Source: an uncultured Bacteroidaceae bacterium
GTDB lineage: Bacteria; Bacteroidota; Bacteroidia; Bacteroidales; Bacteroidaceae
Assembly (NCBI GenBank): GCA_939800445.1
Contig: CALNGU010000008.1
Coordinates: 1-42,196 of the forward strand
DNA length: 42,196 nt
Direction: 5' to 3'
The notes beneath the pieces are model-generated. The model did no database searches. It had not been told where the DNA came from and saw only the letters and a list, made by a program, of their open reading frames with translations. Below, piece by piece: positions 16,921 through 25,800 of this stretch. A program made the translations under genes and the position numbers. Position 1 is the stretch's first letter. Each line of letters opens with the position of its first letter.

Positions 16921-17514
16921 ATGAAGGTTATGCTGAAGAGAATCTGTGGTCTGGCGTTGTTCGTTCTGCTGCTGTCGGCGGTCGAGACGAGGGCGCAAGT
17001 CTTTGCTTTGAAGTCCGATGTCTTAAATTGGGCGGCGGCATCCATAAATGTAGAACCTGAGGTTAAGGTCGCTAAAAAGTTTACCGTCGCGCTGGGACTG
17101 TCCTACAACCCGTGGACGGTCAAGGAGAACACCAAGAACAGCAAGATGAAGCACATCCTCGTGCAACCCGAGGTGCGCTGGTGGCCGTGCGAGGCTTTCG
17201 GCGGGCATTTCGTCGGTCTGCATCCCATCTATGCACATTTCAATGCCGGCAACGTCAGGATGCCGTTTGGCATCTGGTCGCAGCTTGAGGACAGCCGTGT
17301 GCAAGGCAACCTCTGGGGCGCAGGTGTCGGCTACGGTTATCATTGGATACTAAAGAACCGCTGGGCGATGGAGGCCGAGGTCGGCCTTGGCGTTGGCCAT
17401 GTCGGCTATGACCGCTATGCCTGCCCCAGGTGCGGGGTGCGGCAGGGCGACGAGAGCAAATGGGTGTTCATGCCCACCAAGCTGTCGTTGTCGTTCATTT
17501 ATGTATTTAAATAA
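16921..17514 (+). CDS. DUF3575 family outer-membrane-like protein of the fimbrial locus
   Basis: A 197-residue exported protein with a signal peptide (1-25, ...LLLSAVETRAQ). The core ALKSDVLNWAAASINVEPE, then SYNPWTV and VQPEVRWWPCEAFGGHFVGL are DUF3575 signatures; alternating aromatic strands ending in FIYVFK suggest a small beta-barrel in the outer membrane. This family is typically encoded next to DUF3868/OmpA proteins and fimbrillins in Bacteroidales fimbrial loci, as here. The DUF3868 gene follows after 15 bases. Its exact job is not known to me; a role in fimbrial biogenesis is inferred from context. Confidence 0.82.
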   Translation: MKVMLKRICGLALFVLLLSAVETRAQVFALKSDVLNWAAASINVEPEVKVAKKFTVALGLSYNPWTVKENTKNSKMKHILVQPEVRWWPCEAFGGHFVGLHPIYAHFNAGNVRMPFGIWSQLEDSRVQGNLWGAGVGYGYHWILKNRWAMEAEVGLGVGHVGYDRYACPRCGVRQGDESKWVFMPTKLSLSFIYVFK

Positions 17515-17529
17515 GGTAGGGGAGGACAG

Positions 17530-18888
17530 ATGCTTATGGATATAATAAGGAATACGATAATCTCCGCTGCGGCGATGACGCTCGCTGCCACTGCGGTTGC
17601 CTATGCCGCAGCCCCGGGACCAGTGGGCGGACGCGCTTTGACCTGGACTGACAGCACGTCAATCGAGGTGCGTCTGACGCTCACGGCAGGCGAAGCCGAC
17701 ATCAAGGGCAACCGCCGCCTCGTCGTCACGCCGCGCATCGTCGGACAGGACGGTGGCGAGCGTGTGTTGCCACAAGTCGAGTTTGCCGGGCGGCAAAACC
17801 GCAAGTTCAACGACCGCCGTGCCCTCCTGGCAGGTGAGACGCGCTCTGGAGTATATGCCAAGGGTGACACCGTCGCCTACGTGCAGACCGTCGCAGTCGA
17901 GCCGTGGATGCTCACGACACCGCTGCGCCTTGAGCTGTCGCGCGACATTGAGGGCTGTTGCGATGTCGAGCAGCTGCCGGGCGAGGTGAGGGGGACGACG
18001 ACCTACGTCGCGCCTTATGTCCCCGCGCTCGACATGGTTGTGCCGCGCCTGTCGGTCGCCGAGGAGATGGCCAAGCATGAGCCTGTCTTGCGTCCTGTCA
18101 GCGACTACAAGCCCTATGACAGCAGCATCCCGTTGCGCAAGATGACCGGTGCGCTTTACGTTCACTTCCGTGTCAATGAATGGGACATCGAGGAGGATTT
18201 CCGCCACAACCGCCAGACGCTCGACCGCATAGTGCGTATGCTCCGTGCCATCGAGGCCGACACCGCATCTACGGTCAGGAAGATAGTCATCCTCGGCCTT
18301 GCTTCACCCGAGGGGCCGCTCGCCTTCAACCAGATGCTCTCCGAGCGTCGTGCCGAGGCACTGCGTGACTATGCCGTCTCGCAAGTGCACCTCGACGGCG
18401 TGGAGTGGGAGCTGCACGGCTGCGGCGAGGCTTGGGCCGACCTGCGAGATATGCTCAAGGACAGTGACATGGAGGGGCGCGACCAGGCGATAGGCATCCT
18501 TGACGACGAGACCGACCTCAATGAGCGCGAGAGGCTGCTGCGCCGTCTCGACGGCGGGCGGATCTTTGACTATCTCAACAAGGAGGTGTTTGTGGACCAA
18601 CGCAACTCGGGCTACATTCAGATATACTATGACGCAGTGCCGGACATCCCGGCGCAGACCATCAACCGTGCCTCGGAGTTGGTCAAGCAGGGCGACAGCC
18701 AGGAGGCTATCAGCCTGCTTGTCCCGCTGGACGATGACCGCAAGTGGAACGTCCTCGGAGCTGCCTACTACACCGCCGGACAGCGCGACCGCGCTTTGGA
18801 CTGCTGGCGCAAAGCTGCCGCCCGTGGAGACAAGGACGCTGAGCGCAACATCCGTGAGGTCGAGCGCAGGATGCGCTTGGAGCAGTGA
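17530..18888 (+). CDS. DUF3868 / OmpA-like protein of the fimbrial locus
   Basis: A 452-residue exported protein with a signal peptide (about 1-27, ending AVAYAAAP). The N-terminal beta domain (about 35-150) fits DUF3868. An OmpA/MotB-type peptidoglycan-binding domain follows at about 207-300 (LYVHFRVNEWDIEEDFRHN, IVILGLASPEGP, NQMLSERRAEALRDYAV). The last 60 residues are TPR-like (GAAYYTAGQRDRALDCWRKA). Such proteins accompany type V fimbriae in Bacteroidales and may tie the system to the cell wall. A clear GGGGAGGACAG precedes the ATG at 17530; the second in-frame ATG is 6 bases later. A REP-like palindrome separates it from the fimbrillin gene. Confidence 0.82.
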   Translation: MLMDIIRNTIISAAAMTLAATAVAYAAAPGPVGGRALTWTDSTSIEVRLTLTAGEADIKGNRRLVVTPRIVGQDGGERVLPQVEFAGRQNRKFNDRRALLAGETRSGVYAKGDTVAYVQTVAVEPWMLTTPLRLELSRDIEGCCDVEQLPGEVRGTTTYVAPYVPALDMVVPRLSVAEEMAKHEPVLRPVSDYKPYDSSIPLRKMTGALYVHFRVNEWDIEEDFRHNRQTLDRIVRMLRAIEADTASTVRKIVILGLASPEGPLAFNQMLSERRAEALRDYAVSQVHLDGVEWELHGCGEAWADLRDMLKDSDMEGRDQAIGILDDETDLNERERLLRRLDGGRIFDYLNKEVFVDQRNSGYIQIYYDAVPDIPAQTINRASELVKQGDSQEAISLLVPLDDDRKWNVLGAAYYTAGQRDRALDCWRKAAARGDKDAERNIREVERRMRLEQ

Positions 18889-18945
18889 TGCTGCCATCGC
18901 CATTATATGACAGTTTGTCGGGTTGCGGCAACTATAATGACACAA

Positions 18946-18976
18946 TGTAGAGACGCTGCCTGCCGCGTCTCCACAA
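18946..18976 (+). repeat. REP-like palindrome before the fimbrillin gene
   Basis: TGTAGAGACGC and GCGTCTCCACA form an 11-bp stem with one mismatch (18946-18956 and 18965-18975), the same arms as the RAYT-flanking REPs but with a different centre (TGCCTGCC). It lies between the DUF3868 gene and the fimbrillin leader. Confidence 0.65.
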
Positions 18977-19046
18977 AAGGATATGAAGAATGATGAATTG
19001 AGAACCAAATAACTTTATTGTTTAACTAAACGTTTAAGTAACATTT

Positions 19047-20330
19047 ATGAGAAATCTTTTCGTGAAAGGCTTCATGGCAGCGGCTGCTGTCGTAGCCTTG
19101 GCTTCGTGCAGCAATGACGAAGAAGTCGTGATGACCACTCCCGAGGGCGATGCGACTGTCACTCTCGGCGTGAGCGTGTCTGTCCCCGGCACTAAGGCTG
19201 CCACCACTGCAGACCAGGTCAACCAGGACGCTGACTTTGCAGCCATCACCGGCATCAGCGTAGTACCGATGATCAACGGCGTGCGCCAGTCGGTCATCGC
19301 CCTCGGCGACATCACGGCAGGTGCGACAAACAAAACCTCTTGGGTTGAGGAGACCATCCAGTCGTCGGTCAACGGTTTCCGTGTCTATGCAGGTGTGCCG
19401 GCTGAAGTGTTGAACGGCATCACCACCAGCGCATTCAGCTACGCAGCACCCGAGACTGAGGACAATGCACACTCTGACCTCGTAACTTGGATGGAGAGCA
19501 ACATGACGGGCAAGTCACTCATCGGCCAGTATCCCTTGATGTACTTCGCCAACACTGACGCAGGCGATGGCTACTACGCGACGCAGAGCGAGAGCGACTG
19601 GAACCTAGTGGCTGATTGGGGCACTAAGAGCAAGAACGCCATCGGCACCACCAACAACCGCGTCAAGATTGACGGCGTGCAGTACGGTGTCGGTGTCCTC
19701 GCATCAGGCGTTGCCTACCGCCGCAATGTCACTGCAGACACGGCAGAGGAAGAGACTTGCTTCGGCGATGCAGACCAGGCATCTGGTGACACCAACTATT
19801 CTGCACTCTCTCTCAGCGACGGCCAGGGCATGATCCTCAAGGGCATCTTCATCCAGGACCAGCCGACAGCCATCGATGCCGACCTGCAAGGCACTGACCA
19901 CAGCGGCGTGCTCGTCGCAGCTGCAACCGACGCTACGCTCAAGACTGAGAAGCTCACGTTCAACGACCAGAACCGTGTCGGCACAGCCAACATCTATGCC
20001 ATCGTGATGCCTGAGGACAACAAGGCGGTGACAGTCTCCTTCCAGTTCCAGAACAACACTGGCAAGTCGCTCTACCTCAAGAGCGGTGACGAAATCGCTG
20101 ATGGCGGCTACGCTTACTATTCGACGACGCTGACTCCCAACGTCAATGGCAACCAGACGGCTGAGAACCCGTTGAAGATTTTCGATGCCGACTACACCAC
20201 ACTGCTCAACGCCAATGTCATCAACTGGAGCAACGGCACGCCTTATCTGCCCCAGACGACCGACGTGCAGATCGGTGTCGAGATCGATGTCGATTGGCAG
20301 AAAGGTCTTGAGTACGACGTTGAAATCTGA
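19047..20330 (+). CDS. Fimbrillin-like major subunit lipoprotein (type V pilus)
   Basis: A 427-residue lipoprotein with lipobox cysteine C21 (VVALASCSNDEE). The mature N-terminus (ATVTLGVSVSVPGTKA) and the beta-rich body are typical of Mfa1/FimA-like fimbrillins, which are exported as lipoproteins, trimmed, and polymerised by donor-strand exchange on the cell surface. The C-terminal strand region TDVQIGVEIDVDWQKGLEYDVEI is shared in style with the Mfa2-like protein (GVEIDTNWRPGIDIDIEM). The coding sequence looks strongly codon-biased, which fits an abundant subunit. The leader is AT-rich and has no Shine-Dalgarno. A strong hairpin follows 66 bases after the stop. Subunit role inferred from family and position directly before the anchor gene. 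Confidence 0.85.
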   Translation: MRNLFVKGFMAAAAVVALASCSNDEEVVMTTPEGDATVTLGVSVSVPGTKAATTADQVNQDADFAAITGISVVPMINGVRQSVIALGDITAGATNKTSWVEETIQSSVNGFRVYAGVPAEVLNGITTSAFSYAAPETEDNAHSDLVTWMESNMTGKSLIGQYPLMYFANTDAGDGYYATQSESDWNLVADWGTKSKNAIGTTNNRVKIDGVQYGVGVLASGVAYRRNVTADTAEEETCFGDADQASGDTNYSALSLSDGQGMILKGIFIQDQPTAIDADLQGTDHSGVLVAAATDATLKTEKLTFNDQNRVGTANIYAIVMPEDNKAVTVSFQFQNNTGKSLYLKSGDEIADGGYAYYSTTLTPNVNGNQTAENPLKIFDADYTTLLNANVINWSNGTPYLPQTTDVQIGVEIDVDWQKGLEYDVEI

Positions 20331-20396
20331 TGACCGCACCAGCCCCCGCCTCTCCCTCGCCTGAGCGTGGGGATGCGGACTGGGCGACAAACACCC

Positions 20397-20431
20397 ACCT
20401 CCGGGCGGACACACCGCCCGCCCGGAGGTTT
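20397..20431 (+). terminator. Terminator or attenuator after the fimbrillin gene
   Basis: ACCTCCGGGCGG (20397-20408) pairs perfectly with CCGCCCGGAGGT (20418-20429) over a 9-base loop. The following T run is only TTT, so partial read-through to the anchor genes is likely. Confidence 0.6.
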
Positions 20432-20537
20432 ACCAAAAGAAACACTATGCCGACGCGCCGACGGCACGCGGCATGACAATGGTGGGAACATCCGATGCCG
20501 CAAGGGGCGGCTCGGGAAGCTGGCGGGATGACTCGCC

Positions 20538-20600
20538 TTGTTAGTCGCATTAACAAGCCTTGTTAGCGGCACTAACAAGCTTTGTTATTCGCACTAACAA
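20538..20600 (+). repeat. Array of three 22-bp TTGTTA-N7-TAACAA dyad repeats
   Basis: Three units start at 20538, 20560 and 20582, each TTGTTA, seven bases, TAACAA, with a 3-base joint (GCC, GCT). The central seven are GTCGCAT, GCGGCAC and TTCGCAC. The first unit with its joint is an exact 22-base match, on the opposite strand, to 37044-37065. Period and dyad are exact, so this is a real repeat family. Confidence 0.85.
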
Positions 20601-20812
20601 CTGATGATGCAGCGACGGCACCAGGTGATGCACCTGTGATGATGCCGTGACGACGGATGGGATGAGGCTTTCCACCTTTTTAAAAAACTGGATAACGGCG
20701 GCCGCCGCGCCGCGTGCCACGCAAACGGGCGTGGGACACACGGCACAGCGGGCGACGGACAAATGGACGGGGCAAGTCCCCGGATGGAACGATAGGAGAC
20801 AAAACGACATAT

Positions 20813-21787
20813 ATGACACTTCTCAAACGATTGACAACACGCACGGCGCGCCTCGCTGCCATCGTGGCGGCGGCTGCGCTGTCGGCTTCATGCATAAACG
20901 AGGACTTGTCGGACTGCCCCGAGGACGCGACGGTCGAGCTGACCTACAGGCTGCACCTGGCCGAGGACGGCGACTTCCTGGGCGGGCAGGGCATCGATGC
21001 GCTGCACCTGGGTTTCTGGGAGGCTGGCGGACCGCTGTGGGCAGAGCAAGTGGTCGAGGGGGCTGACATCCCGGACGACATGACATTCCGCCTGGCGATG
21101 CCGCGCCGCGACTTCGCGCACGTGGCGATGCTCAACTGCGGCGACCCTGCCGACGGCAGCCACACCGCCATGCCGCAGGGCATCGGCGACGTGCTGCTCA
21201 CGCAACATCAGTCGCGGCGCGACACGGTCGAGGCGATGGAGGCCCCGGCCTACACCGGCACGCTGGACTTGCCGCTCAGCGCGTTGCCGGCAGGCGGGAC
21301 TGCCACGTTTGACGTTCTGCTTGAGCCGCGCGTGGCGAGGCTGATGCTCAACGTCAAGTACGAGGACGGGCTGAGCAACATCCGCTGCTACGTCGATGGC
21401 ACGGCGGGCGGCTACTATCCCCGCACGGGGCAGTGGCTCGACGCACCCGGACTGGTGGTCGACGCCAACGCTACGGCAGCCCCGGTGGGCGACGACGAGA
21501 TGTACTATTGGTTCTACGCCTACCCGACGCAGACCGATGGCGGCACACGCGCCACGGCACAGCAAGGGGCGGAGGACGACAGCTGGCACGTCTACCTCTA
21601 TGCGACGATGCCCGATGGCACGGTCACGCAATACGATTTCACCGTCACCGGCCGCCCGACGGTGGCTGGCGAGGTGTTCAGGGCGATATTCGTCCTCACC
21701 GACGGCAACGGCTGGTCGAACATCGGCGCGGGTGTCGAGATTGACACCAACTGGCGGCCGGGCATCGACATCGACATCGAGATGTAG
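20813..21787 (+). CDS. FimB/Mfa2-family fimbrial anchor lipoprotein
   Basis: A 324-residue lipoprotein with lipobox cysteine C27 (AAALSASCINEDLSDCPED). CINEDLSDCP is the signature N-terminus of FimB/Mfa2 proteins, which anchor the fimbria to the outer membrane and end polymerisation. The beta-sandwich body includes VARLMLNVKYEDGLSNI and DEMYYWFYAYPTQ, and the end GVEIDTNWRPGIDIDIEM resembles the fimbrillin C-terminus. The start is set at 20813 because the signal peptide begins there (MTLLKRLTTRTARLAA); a frame from 20714 would add 33 basic residues with no signal. It is the second gene of the pilin set, after a highly structured spacer. Confidence 0.88.
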   Translation: MTLLKRLTTRTARLAAIVAAAALSASCINEDLSDCPEDATVELTYRLHLAEDGDFLGGQGIDALHLGFWEAGGPLWAEQVVEGADIPDDMTFRLAMPRRDFAHVAMLNCGDPADGSHTAMPQGIGDVLLTQHQSRRDTVEAMEAPAYTGTLDLPLSALPAGGTATFDVLLEPRVARLMLNVKYEDGLSNIRCYVDGTAGGYYPRTGQWLDAPGLVVDANATAAPVGDDEMYYWFYAYPTQTDGGTRATAQQGAEDDSWHVYLYATMPDGTVTQYDFTVTGRPTVAGEVFRAIFVLTDGNGWSNIGAGVEIDTNWRPGIDIDIEM

Positions 21788-21923
21788 CGGGCGTGCACCC
21801 CATCCCTTGCTTTGACAGAGGGGCGGGTGCGGATGATGAGGCTCGATGTTGTGCGGTGTGATATGAAAATATTAGGAAGAAGAGCAGCATTGAAACACAA
21901 CTGTGGAAGTGAATTGCACAGAT

Positions 21924-22877
21924 ATGATTAAGAATTTTATAAAGACGGCATTGGCAATCATCGTCGGGGCGGGTTTTCTTGTTTCCTGCTCCGACGACGA
22001 TGCGCCCGTCACTGTGGCACAGGGGAGGGCGGCTGACGCGACGGTGTCGGTGTCAGTGCGCTTCAACCTGCCATCGACCAAGGCCGGCGACCCTGGGACG
22101 GGGCATCCCGAGTTTGACCAGGGGTGGAGCACGCTGGCTTTCTACTTCGTCTATTCCGACGGCGTGGTGCTGACGCGCACGGTGACGCGGGATGAATTCG
22201 TGTCGGTCAACACTTTCTCGGTCTATGAGGGCGATGTGACCGCCTATGTAGCTGCATTCCCGGCAGGGCACCAGGTTGCCGACGGCACACTGTCCCGCGA
22301 CGAAGTGACGGGCATGACGACCACGCCTTTTGCCGAGGCAGGCGTGGCGGGGAGCGAGGCGATGAGGGACTATATGCTCGGCTTCTTCAGCGGCGTGTCC
22401 CGTGAGATGCACGTCTCCATCGAACAGGAGAACGAAATCAACGTGCAGCTCGACCGCCTTGTCGCCAAGGTGGATTTGCAATGGGACGTGCAACCGGGCA
22501 TCGATGACAATGCATTCGTCAGTGCGGCGGTGTCGGACATCACGTTCAAGGGTTGCCAGTCGGGCTATGTCTTCCCCGATGTAGCCCCAGGCATGGCGGC
22601 GTCTGCTGTGGAAGACCTCGTGACGCTCGACGGCCGGGTGAGCGCGAGGAACGGGCGTGCCTACTTCTACACTTTCCCAGGGGCGGGGTGCGGTTTCCAG
22701 TTTGATGTCTCTTTCGGCGGCGGAAATCTTGACGGCACGACAAGCAGCTATGATGCGACCTTTGCCGGCCGGCTCGACGGTGACGAGTGGCACAAGGTCA
22801 ACATGACCGTGCGCGGCACCAATGTGGCCGTCGATGGCGAGCCAGTGTCAATCACGCTGAGCCCCACCTCACGTTAA
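21924..22877 (+). CDS. Fimbrial accessory/minor-subunit-like lipoprotein
   Basis: A 317-residue lipoprotein with lipobox cysteine C22 (GAGFLVSCSDDD). The mature start ATVSVSVRFNLPSTKAG parallels the fimbrillin (ATVTLGVSVSVPGTKA), and the body is beta-rich (YEGDVTAYVAAFPAGHQ, NVQLDRLVAKVDLQWDV, FKGCQSGYVFPDV). RLVAKVDLQ resembles the conserved RxxAKV core of Mfa-like minor subunits. It lies between the Mfa2-like anchor and the giant adhesin gene (15-base gap), so a role as a minor or adaptor subunit is inferred. The start at 21924 leaves out seven upstream residues that would precede the signal peptide. Confidence 0.72.
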   Translation: MIKNFIKTALAIIVGAGFLVSCSDDDAPVTVAQGRAADATVSVSVRFNLPSTKAGDPGTGHPEFDQGWSTLAFYFVYSDGVVLTRTVTRDEFVSVNTFSVYEGDVTAYVAAFPAGHQVADGTLSRDEVTGMTTTPFAEAGVAGSEAMRDYMLGFFSGVSREMHVSIEQENEINVQLDRLVAKVDLQWDVQPGIDDNAFVSAAVSDITFKGCQSGYVFPDVAPGMAASAVEDLVTLDGRVSARNGRAYFYTFPGAGCGFQFDVSFGGGNLDGTTSSYDATFAGRLDGDEWHKVNMTVRGTNVAVDGEPVSITLSPTSR

Positions 22878-22892
22878 TGATCAGAAAAATGA

Positions 22893-25800
22893 ATGGCTAT
22901 GGCATACAGTAGACTCAATGACATATCGAGGATGGCGGCGCGTGCGCTTGCCGTCTCGCTGCTGCTGGCGGTGTGCGCCACGCAGCTTGCCGCGCAGACA
23001 ATCATGCGTGTCACCCCATCGGGCGCGGGTGTCCACAGCGGTGCTGACTGGGACAACGCAATGACGTTGCCCGAGGCACTCGCTGCGGCGACGGCCGGTG
23101 ACGAGGTGTGGGTGCAGGGCTTTGAGGTCATAGACGAGGCGGGCAAGGTCTACACCCTGACGGGGCGTGACGATGCGTTCACCGTCAAGTCGGGCGTGAA
23201 GGTCTATGGCGGTTTCAAGGGTGATGAGACAAGCATCGACCAGCGCGAGACTTTGGGTAAGCGGTCGGAGATGCGTCACCGCACCGTCCTCTCGGGCGAT
23301 GTGATGGGTGATGACGAGCTGGATGCGACGAACCTCATCTTCCCCGGCAACAGCCTGCGCAGTGACAATGCCAGGCACGTGGTCGTCATCGACTTGACCC
23401 CGACACAGGCTTCGGGCAACAACAACACTTTGCCGACGGTGCTTGACGGGTTGAGCATAGCCGATGGACAGGCCGACGGCGATGCCGCCACTGCCGACGG
23501 GCATGGCGGCGGAGCGCTCATCATGGGCGACAACACGCTGGGCGGGGCGTTCATGATCACCAACTGTTTCTTTGTCAACAACTATGCGCGGCGTGGCGGT
23601 GCTGTCCATGTGGACGGGTCGGTCGTGCTGCGCCCGACGGAGTCGGTCATCAGCTATTGCACCGTGTTCAACAATGCGGCGGGCGAGCGCAGTTCCGCCA
23701 ACAACAGCGGTGGCGGCCTGTGGCTTGAGGGTGACTGCACTGTGGTCAACTGCGAGGTGTTCAACAATGAGAACGGCGGCATAGCAATCGCCGAGGGCGC
23801 GTCGGTGGTCAACTCGACCGTGGCACGCAACACCGGCTCGGGCATCGAGCGGATAGGCGACGGCGAGGCTTTCGTGCGCAACACGGTCATCTGGGGCAAC
23901 ACCTACCTTTATGCGTCGGCTTCACCGATGTTCTACAACTCGGCCTACCACGAGGTGGTGCTTGCCGACGGTGAGAGCGAGGATGCCAACCACAACCGTT
24001 ACGTGAGCAACCGCAACCGTGGCAACGATGTAGCCGTGCCGATGTTTGAATCGCCGTCGCTGCGCACGAGCTATGACCGCGAGTTTGACTGGCGCACCAT
24101 GGCCTATCCCCTGTGGTCTTGGGACATACAGGACGGGTCGGCGTTCATAGACGGGGGCGACGACACTTTCTATGGCAACACCTACGGCACTGTCGATATG
24201 GCGGGCGATGTGCGCCGTGTCGGGACTGTGGACATAGGGGCATACGAGTACCAGACCGTTTCGGCTTCACGCATCAGGTATGTCGATGCCACCAACGGCA
24301 GCGATGTCAACGACGGGCAACAGTGGGCGAGTGCCTACCGCTCGGTGCAGCACGCCATCGACGACCTTGCCGCGACGCCGGGCGTGCGTGGCGAGGTGTG
24401 GGTGGCTGCTGGCACATACTATCCGACGGCTTATCTTGAGGACAATCCCGCCTATCCCGCTTCTTTCCGCATGGTCGATGGCATCAGTGTCTATGGTGGG
24501 TTTGCCGGCTGGGAGGAAAACAAAAATCAGCGCGAGCGTGTCGATGGCGGTCTGCCATGGCAGTTTGTCAACAAGACGGAGCTGTGCGGAGTGACCTATG
24601 ACGGCACGTGCGAGTGGAATGCCACCGACCGCAAGTGGTCTGTCAACAGCGGCTCGACGCACGTGGTGTGGTTCGCACCGCTGCTCAACGAGGGCAAGGA
24701 CGACGGGTTTGACCACGTGACACTGCTCGACGGGGTGACAATCCGAGGAGGGCAGGCGACGACCTCGCAAGCACCCTATTATTATGGAGACCGTGGTGCA
24801 GGAGTCTATATGGCACGCAACGCCTACCTCACCAATAGTGTCGTCACCGAGAACACGGCGGCAGGCAACGGCGGTGCCGTCTACCTTGACGGAGGACGCG
24901 TCATGTCGTCGCTCATCAACAACAACAGTTCGGAGGCGCAAGGCGGCGGCATCTATGTTGACAATGCCGGCATCGTGCTGCGCTCGATGATTGCCAACAA
25001 CTCGGCCTACCAAGGCGGTGGTGTCTATCTCGACAGCAACGGCGAGTGGACAGACGGGCTGCGGCATCCCGAGTACCTCATCCTCTCGACCTGCGTCGTG
25101 AGCAACAACACCAGCAGTGCCAACGGCGCGGTCTACTGCAACAACGGCGGCATCATCCTGCAATCGACCATCACCAACAACGACACGCCACGTGCGACCG
25201 ACTTGACTGATGACAATGCATCGCGGACAGGCGGATTGTATATCGACACCTACGGGCTGGTGGTCAACTCGGTGCTGTGGAACAACAAACTCCACAACGC
25301 CAACATCAATGCGTATGTGAAGAACCCATCGACGACTGACGTGCGTTTCCTCAACATGGCAGTGTCAAGCATGAACAATGTGGTGTGGAACAACGTTATC
25401 ACCGAGGCCATGTTGCCACTCGCCGATGCCAACACCACGGTTGAGGGACAAGTGTCGCCTGACTTTGCCCCGGCGGGGCAGATGGCTGATGACAATGCCC
25501 TCATTTCGCTGACAGGCGTGCAGCCGGAATGGAAAAGTATCGACTTCTACTGGAAACCGGTCGCTGGCTCGAACCTCCGCACACAAGGCGCGGTGCTCGG
25601 CACTCTGCCCGACGAGGTGCTGCTCGAACCGGAACAGGACTTGAGCGGCAATGTCTTTGAGCAAAAACCAGCCATAGGTGCATGGGAGGTGCAGACCACC
25701 CCACTCAATCCTGAGACCGACGGCAACACGCTGCGCCTTTATGTGGACATAGAGTGCACTGACCCGACACATGACGGTTCGTCGTGGGCGACTGCCTACC

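Larger units (their letters stand above)
20331..20812. other. Structured intergenic region between fimbrillin and anchor genes
   Basis: These 482 bases hold no gene but four potential RNA structures in a row: the terminator-like hairpin at 20397-20431, a hairpin ATGCCG/CGGCAT at 20447-20474, three 22-bp dyad repeats at 20538-20600, and a hairpin CAGGTG-ATG-CACCTG with outer arms ACGGCA/TGCCGT at 20615-20648. It probably lowers expression of the anchor gene relative to the pilin. Confidence 0.55.

Noticed and set aside
16728..17060. Short gene overlapping the start of the DUF3575 gene
   Set aside because: The frame overlaps the DUF3575 signal peptide in another phase, lacks any recognisable feature, and begins inside the likely promoter.
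18977..19046. Invertible promoter upstream of the fimbrillin gene
   Set aside because: The short palindromes TAAACGTTTA and GTTTAACTAAAC overlap each other and do not flank a promoter-sized segment; no recombinase gene is present in the window.
20538..20600. CRISPR array
   Set aside because: Three units of 22 bp are contiguous dyads with 3-base joints and no 30-base spacers, and no cas genes are nearby.
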